Origin: an uncultured Latescibacterota bacterium
GTDB taxonomy: Bacteria; Latescibacterota; UBA2968; UBA8231
DNA length: 64,000 bases
Assembly (NCBI GenBank): GCA_951813615.1
Contig: OX638377.1
Location: forward strand, 4,304,599 to 4,368,598
Direction of reading: 5' to 3'
A program made the translations under genes and the position numbers. This document shows, piece by piece, positions 1 through 8,027 of the stretch (its first letter is position 1; every line of letters begins with the position of its first letter). Below the pieces are notes generated by a model, which worked only from the letters and a program-made list of their open reading frames with translations, was not told the DNA's origin and did not search any database.

Positions 1-117
1 CTCGCCCAAGATAGCGCCCTACCCCCCGCGACCCTGCTCGACGTGCTGCTGAGGTTGGAACTCGACGGCCTAGTAGATCAGCTCGCGGGCAAGCGATTTT
101 TGCGGCGAGCGGGGTAA
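1..117 (+). CDS. dprA: DprA C-terminal end (partial)
   Basis: An open frame enters from the left edge and ends at TAA 115-117, giving 38 residues. The fragment has the pattern of the C-terminal winged-helix domain of DprA/Smf: a small helix, then 'ATLLDVLLRLELDGLVDQL', then a short basic end 'KRFLRRAG'. In the family this domain follows the Rossmann fold that loads RecA on single-stranded DNA during transformation and recombination. Only the tail is visible, so the assignment rests on this short pattern; other winged-helix C-termini are possible. Confidence 0.55.
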   Translation, partial: LAQDSALPPATLLDVLLRLELDGLVDQLAGKRFLRRAG

Positions 118-150
118 TCTCACTCAGTCACCAGCGCACAGCTCGCGCGA

Positions 151-288
151 CTAGTCGTCTGAGTCCCCTATCTGCAACGGTTCGTCGCGGTCGGATCTGT
201 CTCGAAAAAAAGGCCGCGCCAAACGCCACAGCACATACGCTGCGGCGAGCGCGGCAAGGGCGACCGCCACTGGCGTTTGCCAGTCCAT
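151..288 (-). CDS. 45-residue membrane protein coupled to feoB
   Basis: A short frame starts at ATG 288-286, one base after the feoB stop (TGA 292-290), and ends at TAG 153-151. The peptide begins MDWQTPVAVALAALAAAYVLW, a single hydrophobic helix of about 18 residues. It continues with a basic junction (RLARPFFRDRSDR) and an acidic tail (GDSDD). Size, single N-terminal helix and position directly after feoB match the 'FeoB-associated' small membrane proteins of other bacteria, but those are normally Cys-rich and this one has no cysteine. The one-base spacing suggests translational coupling. A role in FeoB assembly or regulation is inferred from position only. Confidence 0.6.
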   Translation of the reverse strand: MDWQTPVAVALAALAAAYVLWRLARPFFRDRSDRDEPLQIGDSDD

Positions 289-289
289 T

Positions 290-2422
290 TCACAAGCCGA
301 GGGTCGTGCCGACTTGATAGGTCGCCAGTGCGCCGAGATATGCGAGGGCCGTCATATAGCCAAAGCTAAACAGGGACCAGCCATAGGAGCTGGTCTCTTT
401 TTTTATAACCACCAAGGTCGATAGGCACTGGGCGCATAGGGCGAAGAAGACCATAATCGACAGCGCCACCGCCAAGGTGTAAATCGGGCGGCCATCCGGC
501 CACGTAGCCGCGGCCAAGGTCGCGCGCAGGCTCTCGGAGCCTTCGTCTTCATCCGCGCCGAGGCTGTAGATGGTGCCCAAGGCCGAGATGATGACTTCGC
601 GAGCCGGGAAAGAGGCGATGACCGCCATGCCAATGCGCCAGTCCCATCCCAAAGGACGCACAGTCGGCGCGACCCAGTGCCCGACTTGGCCGAGATAGCT
701 GTTTTCTACCAGCTCGGCCGCCTGACGCTTTTCTAAGTCATCGAGAGCTTCAGGCGCGACCGCTTGGAGCTCAACTTGGTGGCGCTCGACCACGGCTTCC
801 GAGCGCGGGAAGTACGCCAGCGCCCACATCGCAATCGTCGTCGCCAAGATGAGGCTGCCAGCGCGGACGACAAAGGCCCGGCTGCTGTGGTACACGCGCA
901 GTAGCACTGTGCGCAGATCGGGCATCTTGTACGAAGGCAACTCCAGCAGAAAAGGCGGAGGATCGCCGCTGAGCAAGGTCCGCTTGAGCAACCAAGCCAC
1001 CGGGATGGCGACGAGCGCACCGAGGCAATAGAAGGCGAGCAGAGTCAGCGCCTGCAAGCCGATAATCCCACCCAACAGCGAGTGGTCTGGGACAAAGGCC
1101 CCAATGAAGAGCACGTACACCGGCAGGCGCGCCGAGCAACTCATCAGCGGCGCGACCAAGATGGTGGCAAAGCGGTCGCGCCGGTCTTCAATGGTGCGGG
1201 TGGCCATGATGCCCGGGACGGCGCAGGCAAAGCTGGACAGCAGGGGCATGAAGGCCGTGCCAGACAGCCCCACGCGGGTGAGCAGCCGATCCATCAACAG
1301 CGCGGCTCGCGCCATGTAGCCGCTGTCTTCGAGCAGGGCAATAAAAAAGAACAAAATGGCGATCTGCGGCAGGAAGATGAGCACGCCGCCAACGCCAGCA
1401 ATGAGGCCATCGACAACGAGGCTTTGCAGGGCACCGGGAGGAATGAACGCCGCGGCGCGGTCGCCGCAGACGGCAAACAGCGCGTCAATACCATCCATCA
1501 GCGGCCCTGACCACGTGTAAATGGCTTCAAAGACCAAGACGTTGACCAGCACAAAAATCGCCACGCCGAAGAGGCGGTGCGCGAGAACGCGGTCGGCCCG
1601 GTCCGAGCGACGGCCCTCTAGGCGGCTGGGCTGGTCAATCGCCTGCGCGAGCAAACCGTCGATCCAAGCATAGCGGGCGTTGCTTTCCAGTTCGGACAGA
1701 GAATCCGCACCGGCCGTGCGCAGGCCGTGCAAGCGGTCGGAAATGCCATCACCAGCAGACGCCAACAAGCGGCGCTCGGCATATCCGTCTTCATCGATTA
1801 GGGCGCGCAGGGCCTCTATTGGGGAAAGCTCCCCAGAGACCGAGGCTTGCAACTCGGCAGTAGCGCGCTGGAGCGCCTCGGGCAGTTCCACCCGCTGCGG
1901 CCGCGCGGGCGCTGGATCCGCGTTCAAGGCCACCAAGGCACTCCTCAATTCGTCCAACCCTTCCCGGCGGTGGGCGAGGACGGGCACCACCGGCGCGCCG
2001 AGCGCCTCAGACAAGGCACTGGCGTCGATGCGAATGCCCCGCCGGATTGCTATGTCCCCCATATTGAGGGCCACTACCAAGGGCACATCTATTTCCGCGA
2101 GTTGGGAGACTAAGTAGAGATTGCGCCGCAGGTTGCTGGCATCGACGACCGCCAAGATGCCATCTATGGGCGGCGCATCTTGCTGTTGGCCCAAGAGCAC
2201 GTCAATGGCCAACATCTCGTCGGGCGAGTGCGCGGCGAGGCTATAGGCACCAGGCAGGTCGATCAGGTCTAGCGCGCCTTCCCCATCCAGCGTCACGGTC
2301 CCTACTTTGTGTTCCACGGTGACGCCCGGGTAGTTGCCAGCGCGTTGGGTAAGGCCGGTCAGGGCATTAAAAAGCGTAGTCTTACCCGTGTTGGGGTTGC
2401 CAATAAGTGCGAGAGTCCGCAC
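290..2422 (-). CDS. feoB: Ferrous iron transporter FeoB
   Basis: Imports Fe(II) across the inner membrane. The 710-residue product has an N-terminal G domain: the P-loop GNPNTGKTTLFN lies at about residues 8-19, the switch 'YPGVTVE' follows, then the G3 motif DLPG and the G4-type motif NMGD. After a helical linker come two Gate/nucleoside-recognition membrane halves with the family motifs 'LEDSGYMARAA', 'GCAVP'-like (here FACAVPGIMATR) and 'SCSARLPVY'. Full length for the family. The start is GTG 2422, placed directly before the P-loop strand. It lies 24 nt after the feoA stop and is followed by a 1-nt-spaced small membrane protein gene, so this is a feoA-feoB-small-protein operon. Confidence 0.95.
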   Translation of the reverse strand: MRTLALIGNPNTGKTTLFNALTGLTQRAGNYPGVTVEHKVGTVTLDGEGALDLIDLPGAYSLAAHSPDEMLAIDVLLGQQQDAPPIDGILAVVDASNLRRNLYLVSQLAEIDVPLVVALNMGDIAIRRGIRIDASALSEALGAPVVPVLAHRREGLDELRSALVALNADPAPARPQRVELPEALQRATAELQASVSGELSPIEALRALIDEDGYAERRLLASAGDGISDRLHGLRTAGADSLSELESNARYAWIDGLLAQAIDQPSRLEGRRSDRADRVLAHRLFGVAIFVLVNVLVFEAIYTWSGPLMDGIDALFAVCGDRAAAFIPPGALQSLVVDGLIAGVGGVLIFLPQIAILFFFIALLEDSGYMARAALLMDRLLTRVGLSGTAFMPLLSSFACAVPGIMATRTIEDRRDRFATILVAPLMSCSARLPVYVLFIGAFVPDHSLLGGIIGLQALTLLAFYCLGALVAIPVAWLLKRTLLSGDPPPFLLELPSYKMPDLRTVLLRVYHSSRAFVVRAGSLILATTIAMWALAYFPRSEAVVERHQVELQAVAPEALDDLEKRQAAELVENSYLGQVGHWVAPTVRPLGWDWRIGMAVIASFPAREVIISALGTIYSLGADEDEGSESLRATLAAATWPDGRPIYTLAVALSIMVFFALCAQCLSTLVVIKKETSSYGWSLFSFGYMTALAYLGALATYQVGTTLGL

Positions 2423-2446
2423 ACAGGACCTGCTGAGTGGGAAGAA

Positions 2447-2701
2447 CTAGGGGACTAGGCGGATGGCGGCAGCGTCCCTGCGCCGCAGTGCGAGGCGGGT
2501 CTGCCCTATCTGGACGATGAGCGCGGTCCCGGAGCGCAACACGCGCAAATGCTCTCCGGGCAAAAAGCCCAATTCGCGCAGGCGGGCGGCCAAGCGCGCA
2601 GGGGCCGAGACTTCGGCGACGACGGCTTCGCTGTGCCGAGGCAACTGTGACAAGTCGAGCGGGGAGGAGTCTGAGGTGCTGGGCGTTTTGCGAAATTTCA
2701 C
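2447..2701 (-). CDS. feoA: FeoA family protein
   Basis: Small SH3-like cytoplasmic partner of FeoB. The domain runs from 'PLDLSQLPRHSEAVVAEV' through 'LAARLRELGFLPGEHLRVL' to 'ALRRRDAAAIRLVP', which is the standard FeoA pattern including the ReLGFLPG turn. A longer frame opens at TTG 2803, but that codon lies between the promoter -10 and the domain. I prefer GTG 2701, which has GGAG seven bases upstream and gives 84 residues, close to normal FeoA size. First gene of the feo operon. Confidence 0.88.
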   Translation of the reverse strand: MKFRKTPSTSDSSPLDLSQLPRHSEAVVAEVSAPARLAARLRELGFLPGEHLRVLRSGTALIVQIGQTRLALRRRDAAAIRLVP

Positions 2702-2737
2702 GCGATAGCTCCGGCTAGATTGGACGGAAATTAGCTT

Positions 2738-2758
2738 GGCTAAATAATTGTTTAAGCC
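2738..2758. promoter_or_regulatory. Imperfect dyad in the feoAB leader, possible operator
   Basis: A 21-base AT-rich imperfect inverted repeat with GGCT/AGCC arms and an A/T centre. It lies between the predicted feo promoter and the feoA start. Iron-dependent repressors (Fur, DtxR families) bind AT-rich dyads in such places, but the sequence is not a clear match to either consensus. Role inferred from position only. Confidence 0.25.
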
Positions 2759-2792
2759 ATCAATGGGCTGTTCTGTATGCCAAACTTCTGTG

Positions 2793-2822
2793 AATATAGT
2801 CAATCAGCGAGCAATACGTCAA
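2793..2822 (-). promoter_or_regulatory. sigma70-like promoter of feoAB
   Basis: On the minus strand TTGACG (2822-2817) is followed after 18 bases by TATATT (2798-2793). The stretch is AT-rich compared with its surroundings and lies about 90 bases before the feoA GTG. It also falls in the divergent gap with the gene at 2869. Confidence 0.6.
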
Positions 2823-2868
2823 TGGATTTTTCATATTAAATTTCAATCTATGAGAAAGAGAGGCAGCC

Positions 2869-3747
2869 ATGACAAAATGGATTATAGGGACAATGTTGCT
2901 CGGCGCGGCCCAAGCAGGTGCGGTGGATTTTTACGCGCATTGGGCCGACGGCAAGGCCGAGATTTCTAGCTACGAGGTGATTCAGCCGCGCTACGGTGAG
3001 TTGCGGCAGGGGTACGGGGTGATGATTTTCGTGACCGAGAGCCTGCACCGGCAGACCTTTATCAAGGCCGATCCGCCGACGCCGGAGGCCGAGCAATTCT
3101 ACGCGCTCAAGCTCAACCACATCCTCAACTTTACGACCGGGATCTACGACTATTCGGTGATGACCTCGGTTTTTAGCCAAGTGGCGGGTGAGCGGCAGCC
3201 CTTTGAGCTGCGGCGCATTTCGTTCAGCGCGCAAGAGTGGTGCGGGCAGGTCTTTGACGAGGCCCTGTTCCGCGACGGACAGATCAACGGGCACATCAGC
3301 AGCTATTTTGCCAGCGAGGGCCGTGGATCCTATCAGCTAAAGCAGCCCGAGCACTTTGCGAGCGAGGATAATCTGCTGATCCGCATCCGAGAATTACAAG
3401 GGCCGTTTATGGCCCTGGGTGAGGTGCAGGAGGTGGAGGTGCTGCCGAGCTTCTGGCAGCTTCGGCAGGCGCATCAGCCCCATGCGACCGTGGCTGGGCG
3501 GATCCACAAGGCCGCCGAGGAGCAGGTTGAGACGGCAACCGGTGCGCTGGCCAGCGTGCGGTGGGACCTGCGCATTGGCCAGCGGCAGCGAACGTTGTGG
3601 ACGGAAAAGGCCTATCCGCATCGGATTCTGCGCTGGGAGGACAGCGACGGGGGACGCGGCGAATTGATGCAGACGATCCGGGTGCCCTACTGGCAGTTGC
3701 AGGCCAACGCAGACGAGGTGTACCGGCGAGAGCTGGGCATTCCCTGA
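2869..3747 (+). CDS. Secreted protein of unknown function
   Basis: 292 residues. An N-terminal signal peptide is visible (MTKWIIGTMLLGAAQAGA, cleavage probably near AQA/AGA), and no membrane segment follows. The mature protein is rich in beta-forming stretches and aromatic residues ('DFYAHWADGKAEISSYEVIQ', 'GYGVMIFVTESLHRQTFIK'), with a single cysteine in 'QEWCGQVF'. I do not recognise a named domain. GAGAGGC sits about 6-12 bases before the ATG and supports the start. It is divergent from feoAB and convergent with the glycosyltransferase array, so its neighbours do not suggest a function. Confidence 0.75.
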   Translation: MTKWIIGTMLLGAAQAGAVDFYAHWADGKAEISSYEVIQPRYGELRQGYGVMIFVTESLHRQTFIKADPPTPEAEQFYALKLNHILNFTTGIYDYSVMTSVFSQVAGERQPFELRRISFSAQEWCGQVFDEALFRDGQINGHISSYFASEGRGSYQLKQPEHFASEDNLLIRIRELQGPFMALGEVQEVEVLPSFWQLRQAHQPHATVAGRIHKAAEEQVETATGALASVRWDLRIGQRQRTLWTEKAYPHRILRWEDSDGGRGELMQTIRVPYWQLQANADEVYRRELGIP

Positions 3748-3768
3748 AAAGTAGCTGGCGATGTCCCG

Positions 3769-6186
3769 TCACTGACGATTTTCTTCTATCACCTCCAGCA
3801 GAGCTTCGCGATTGGCACGCGCGTTTTCTAGGGTTGGGTCCAGAGAGAGCGCTCGGTCGAAACTTTTTAGTGCTGCGTCGTTTCTGCCCAAAAAGACGAG
3901 GGCGATGCCTATGTTGCTATGGATCGCTGCGTCGCTCGGATCAATGTTGAGAAGGCGCTGCAAGAGGGCCAGCATCTCGTCGTAGCGCTGCTGTTCAGCC
4001 CGCAGCGTGGCCAGCCAATGGAGCGCCGCCGCATGATACGGGTCCAGCTCAAGCGTGTTCACGTAATGTTCTGCCGCTGCCTCGGATTGTCCGTTCTCCT
4101 GCGCTGTCTCCCCCATGAGAAAGTACAACTCGGCTGCTTGTGTTGAGTCCGGGGCCAACGCCGCCGCCTGCGCGATGAGATCAACATTTTGTGGATTGAG
4201 CGCGATGGCGTGGCGTAGGTGGGTTTTTGCTTCCTCGGAGTATCCTAGCACATTGAGAGCCAAGCCGAGGTTGGCATGGGCCTTAGAGTAATCCGGGCGT
4301 TGCTCTACCGCGACGCGGGCGGCCTCAAGGGCTTCCCCATATCGGCCTTGATAGTATAGAATCATGCCTAAGTTGAGATGAACATTCGGTGTACGCGGGT
4401 CGAGCGCAATGGCGCGGCGCAGATGGGCTTCTGCCTCCTCGGAGTGTCCCAACTCATTGAGAATCGCGCCGAGGTTGGCATGGGCCTTAGAGTAATCCGG
4501 GCGCTGCTCTACCGCGACGCGGGCGGCCTCAAGGGCTTCCTCGTATCGTCCCTGCTCGCGCAGGGTATTGCCTAAGTTGAAGTGGGCGCTCTTTTCCTGC
4601 GGGTCGAGTGCGATGGCGCGGCGTAGATGGGTTTCTGCTTCCTCGAAGCGACCCAGTGCATTGAGAATTGCGCCGAGGCCGACATGAGCCAGTGCGAAAT
4701 CCGGACGCTGCTCTACCGCGACGCGGGCGATGTCGAGGGCTTCCTCATGCCGTGCCTGGTTATATAGGATTATGCCTAAATTGAGGTGGGCATCCCGTGC
4801 CTGTGGATTGAGCGCGATGATGTGGCGATGGAGGGTTTCATCATCCCGATAGATGTTTGCCTGACGCCAAGTCAACACCCCCAGTATAACGAGAGTCACC
4901 ACCGCAACGCCCAGCGCCCCCTTTTGCCACAAGTCCGGCAGACTACCGACGCCATAAGTGGCCATGCCGATGACGACGGCCATGACTCCAATACCGGCTA
5001 GGTACTGAAAGCGGTCGGCGACAAACGCATACTGCATATAGCCGTACTCGACGAAGCCCAGCACTGGCAACAACGTCACTGCAAAAAACAACGCCCCGGC
5101 TAGCGGCCCGCGACCAATCCGATGCTGGAAACGCCAGAGGGCCACCACTAGCGCGACAGCAGCAATGCAATACCCCCAAGCCAGCGGATCGGCAACGCGG
5201 ATGTCCCAGAGCGGATAGATAACGGCTAGGTTCGTCGGCCACAGCAGTTTGCCTGCGTAAAACCACAGAGCGCGGGCGGCGATAAGCGTCCGTTCGGTTA
5301 ATGAGTAGTCGATAGCGTCGAGAACCTTAGCCTCCGCAAGCCAGTAAAACGACAAGTCGCCGACCGTAATGACTAGCCCTACCACGCAAAATGGCACTAT
5401 CCGCAACAAGTCAACCGAGGTCACCCGGCCTTGTTTCCACCAATGCCAGATCAAAAATGCCGCTGGCAGCGTAATCGCAATGGACTTGCTCAGCATCGCC
5501 GCCGCATACAACGCTAGCGACCACGCATACCGCCGCGAATTCGGCTGCTCCACAAAGCGCAGCCACATCAGCACTGCCGCTAAATAGAACAAGCCCGATA
5601 GCACATCCTTGCGCTCGATAACCCAAGCCACCGACTCCACGTGCAGCGGATGCACGGCAAACACCGCAGCCACCATCCACGCACCGGGCACCGCCAACCG
5701 CCGCAGCAGATGCCACAAAAGCAGCGTATTCGCCAAGTGTAACAGCACGTTGACGACGTGATAGCCGGCTGGTGCATACCCCCACAGCTTGTGCTCCAGC
5801 CAGAAGGTCGTATAGACCAGCGGCCAATAGTGCCCCTCTTCTCCAATAGCGCCGGGAGAGAACCAGATTTTCCACAGACCCGATATGTCCTGCACCGGCT
5901 CGGAGTTGGTTACCAATCTATCGTCCCAGACGAAGCCCCCCCACAGCATGGCTGGCAGGTAGGGGACCACTACCAGCAGGCCGAGCGCGAGAAAGGCTAG
6001 CACATCTTGCCGCGAATAGGAGATCGCCGCTGTTAGGGGCGATGCAGTTGCACTGCCTGAAGGCAGCGGGTACGACGTTTCAACTGTCTGCTGGGCCTTT
6101 GCGTCGTCGCGAGCCGCCCGTCTTCGCTCCTGCCGCGTGGGCTTGGATGGGTTCGGCGTCTTTCCCGTCGGTCTTCTTTTGGCCAT
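3769..6186 (-). CDS. TMTC-like GT-C O-mannosyltransferase with TPR tail
   Basis: 805 residues. A basic tail (MAKRRPTGK... RRRAARDDAKA) is followed by about 10 membrane helices and then roughly eight TPR units (from about residue 430). The first external loop carries 'GGFVWDDRLVTNSEPV' (D88, D89), and later 'HPLHVESVAWVIERKDVLSG' appears. Both are hallmarks of the TMTC/DUF1736 family, which transfers sugar from a polyprenyl-phosphate donor to protein. The TPRs would face the side where acceptor proteins are bound. The ATG at 6186 has AAGAGAAG upstream and restores the MAKRR start shared with neighbours; a longer frame to 6255 would overlap the upstream gene. Last gene of the array, 4 nt after the preceding stop. 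Substrate and sugar unknown. Confidence 0.85.
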   Translation of the reverse strand: MAKRRPTGKTPNPSKPTRQERRRAARDDAKAQQTVETSYPLPSGSATASPLTAAISYSRQDVLAFLALGLLVVVPYLPAMLWGGFVWDDRLVTNSEPVQDISGLWKIWFSPGAIGEEGHYWPLVYTTFWLEHKLWGYAPAGYHVVNVLLHLANTLLLWHLLRRLAVPGAWMVAAVFAVHPLHVESVAWVIERKDVLSGLFYLAAVLMWLRFVEQPNSRRYAWSLALYAAAMLSKSIAITLPAAFLIWHWWKQGRVTSVDLLRIVPFCVVGLVITVGDLSFYWLAEAKVLDAIDYSLTERTLIAARALWFYAGKLLWPTNLAVIYPLWDIRVADPLAWGYCIAAVALVVALWRFQHRIGRGPLAGALFFAVTLLPVLGFVEYGYMQYAFVADRFQYLAGIGVMAVVIGMATYGVGSLPDLWQKGALGVAVVTLVILGVLTWRQANIYRDDETLHRHIIALNPQARDAHLNLGIILYNQARHEEALDIARVAVEQRPDFALAHVGLGAILNALGRFEEAETHLRRAIALDPQEKSAHFNLGNTLREQGRYEEALEAARVAVEQRPDYSKAHANLGAILNELGHSEEAEAHLRRAIALDPRTPNVHLNLGMILYYQGRYGEALEAARVAVEQRPDYSKAHANLGLALNVLGYSEEAKTHLRHAIALNPQNVDLIAQAAALAPDSTQAAELYFLMGETAQENGQSEAAAEHYVNTLELDPYHAAALHWLATLRAEQQRYDEMLALLQRLLNIDPSDAAIHSNIGIALVFLGRNDAALKSFDRALSLDPTLENARANREALLEVIEENRQ

Positions 6187-6190
6187 GTAT

Positions 6191-7987
6191 CTACTTCTCT
6201 TGGCGTCGGAGGATGAACACGCCCCTGCCGCCGGGGTCCAGTGGGGAAAAGGCATGCATGTTCAATTCAGGTCGCTGCGTCGGATAAGGATAGACTTCGA
6301 GTTGGGCGACGACTTCGTATATTGCAGTGAATGGTTCCACTGTAAATTGTTCGGCCGTGCCCAATTGCAACTGCCTAAAAAAGATAATCCAGTCGGGCGT
6401 GTTCTGCTCAATGTAGAGCGGTGCATTCAGCGCGGCAATTTTGTCTTTGGGCAGTGGCGTAGTTTCGTCCAAGATACAGCAAAACCGCACGTGGTCGCCG
6501 GCATAAAAAGTCAGCACCTCGCGGTAGGCAAAGTCCTGCACGTACACGAGGTCATCTCTTTCGGCGTTCTGCAACAAGTAGCTAGAGACTACCGAGATAG
6601 AATCGCGGTACGGCCGGTGGACTTCGCGGACGAACTCAAACAGGTGCAGCCCAAGGGTTTTTTGACCACTAAAGTACATCACCATGTTGAAGGGGGCCGC
6701 GCCCACGCTGGTGAACAGCAGCACGCTGAGTGCCACCGCGCCAGCGATAGCGTGCCGACGCCATGCCCATTCCACGAATAGCCCCTTCATCGCCAACAGC
6801 AACGGCAACGCTCCCATGTAATAGCGCAGATCAGCAAACGGATTCAGCCATATAAGCTGCACTGACAGCATCGCCGAAAACAGCGCAAACAGCGCGCCCA
6901 TTAGGATGATTTTTCCTGCCGCCGCCAGTGGGAAGTCGTCGCCGAGTATGTTTTGGGCAATGGGCGCGCCATCGTTGGCCCGCTGAGCCCGTCGCCGCGC
7001 TTGTCGCGACGCTCCGACTGCCTGCTTTCGGTGGACCTGCCAAGTGAGTAGTATCACACCTACGAACCACAAGAATACCGGCCACGAAATCCAGTCGACG
7101 GTGAACAACTCCCGGGTATATATCCAAATTCTTTCTATGAATAGGACTAGTCCCGACTTATCGCCTTGGTACGGCGTGGGACTTTGCCCAGCAAATTCCA
7201 TGAATCCGCTGCGCTCACCGCCTATGACGCCTAGCCAGTAGAGGTAGCTTGAGCCCACCGCCGCGACAGCCGCACCGCAAATGGCGAACAGCGCCCACTC
7301 TCGCCGCGTGGTTGCGCGAGCGCGAAAGAGCAGGTGATACGCCGCCAGCGAGAGCATTGTTGCTGCGCCGCCGGCGTAGTGGTTGAAAAACGACAGCACG
7401 GCCACCAGCGCTATGACCGGCAGATACGCCGAATTCCTGCTTTGCCAGTAGCGTTCGTACAGGTAGAAGAGGAGTATCAGCGCAAGGACCATCATTGAGA
7501 AATAGCGGCTCTGGCGGAAATACAACAGCAGTTGCGCCGACCCGGCGGCGAACGCAAAGATGAAGAACCTCAGCCGCGGGTACTTCGGCAGGTGTTGGCA
7601 CAGCAACAGATAGAAGACGCCGAGGGCGACAATCCCAATGACAGCGTGGACAACGCGTGCGCCTATCTCGTTGACGCCGAAGAGGGCAAACCCCATCGCG
7701 TTCAGTACGTACATCAGCGGCGGCAACACATCGCGCAACTCTTCGTTGAGCGTCCGCCCATTGGTGCCACCGACCAGATTGCGCCCGTCCCAGCCGGTGA
7801 TGCTCCCTTGTTGCAATAGGGTCTTGCCGAAAAAGGCGGCGGGTGCCTCGTCGTGCCACAGCGCAGCGTAGTCCAAATTCACCAAACACAGATAGGCGGC
7901 GACCAACAGCACGCCCATGGACGCCGCAGTATATGGCGCGGCCAGACGGGCCGCTAGGGACGAATGCTGGGTAGAAAGGTCAGACAT
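6191..7987 (-). CDS. GT39-like (PMT_2) membrane glycosyltransferase
   Basis: 598 residues with about 10-12 hydrophobic helices and a soluble C-terminal domain. The first loop carries 'ALWHDEAPAAFF' (H45 D46 E47), the acidic catalytic motif of the PMT/ArnT superfamily. It is followed by 'LNEELRDVLPPLMYVLNAMGFALFGVNEIGARV', which matches the family layout (loop, then R-V helix). The expected reaction is sugar transfer from a polyprenyl-phosphate donor outside the inner membrane. AAGGA six bases before the ATG supports the start. It is followed within 5 bases by the TMTC-like gene, so the two are probably cotranslated. Donor and acceptor cannot be told from sequence. Confidence 0.8.
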   Translation of the reverse strand: MSDLSTQHSSLAARLAAPYTAASMGVLLVAAYLCLVNLDYAALWHDEAPAAFFGKTLLQQGSITGWDGRNLVGGTNGRTLNEELRDVLPPLMYVLNAMGFALFGVNEIGARVVHAVIGIVALGVFYLLLCQHLPKYPRLRFFIFAFAAGSAQLLLYFRQSRYFSMMVLALILLFYLYERYWQSRNSAYLPVIALVAVLSFFNHYAGGAATMLSLAAYHLLFRARATTRREWALFAICGAAVAAVGSSYLYWLGVIGGERSGFMEFAGQSPTPYQGDKSGLVLFIERIWIYTRELFTVDWISWPVFLWFVGVILLTWQVHRKQAVGASRQARRRAQRANDGAPIAQNILGDDFPLAAAGKIILMGALFALFSAMLSVQLIWLNPFADLRYYMGALPLLLAMKGLFVEWAWRRHAIAGAVALSVLLFTSVGAAPFNMVMYFSGQKTLGLHLFEFVREVHRPYRDSISVVSSYLLQNAERDDLVYVQDFAYREVLTFYAGDHVRFCCILDETTPLPKDKIAALNAPLYIEQNTPDWIIFFRQLQLGTAEQFTVEPFTAIYEVVAQLEVYPYPTQRPELNMHAFSPLDPGGRGVFILRRQEK

Positions 7988-8027
7988 GAGACATCCTTGT
8001 GTGCATCAGAAACCCGGCTAATATGTG

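Noticed and set aside
6137..6781. Open frame of 214 codons on the plus strand
   Set aside because: Antisense to the GT39-like gene and the start of the TMTC-like gene, which have clear family motifs and the expected codon pattern.
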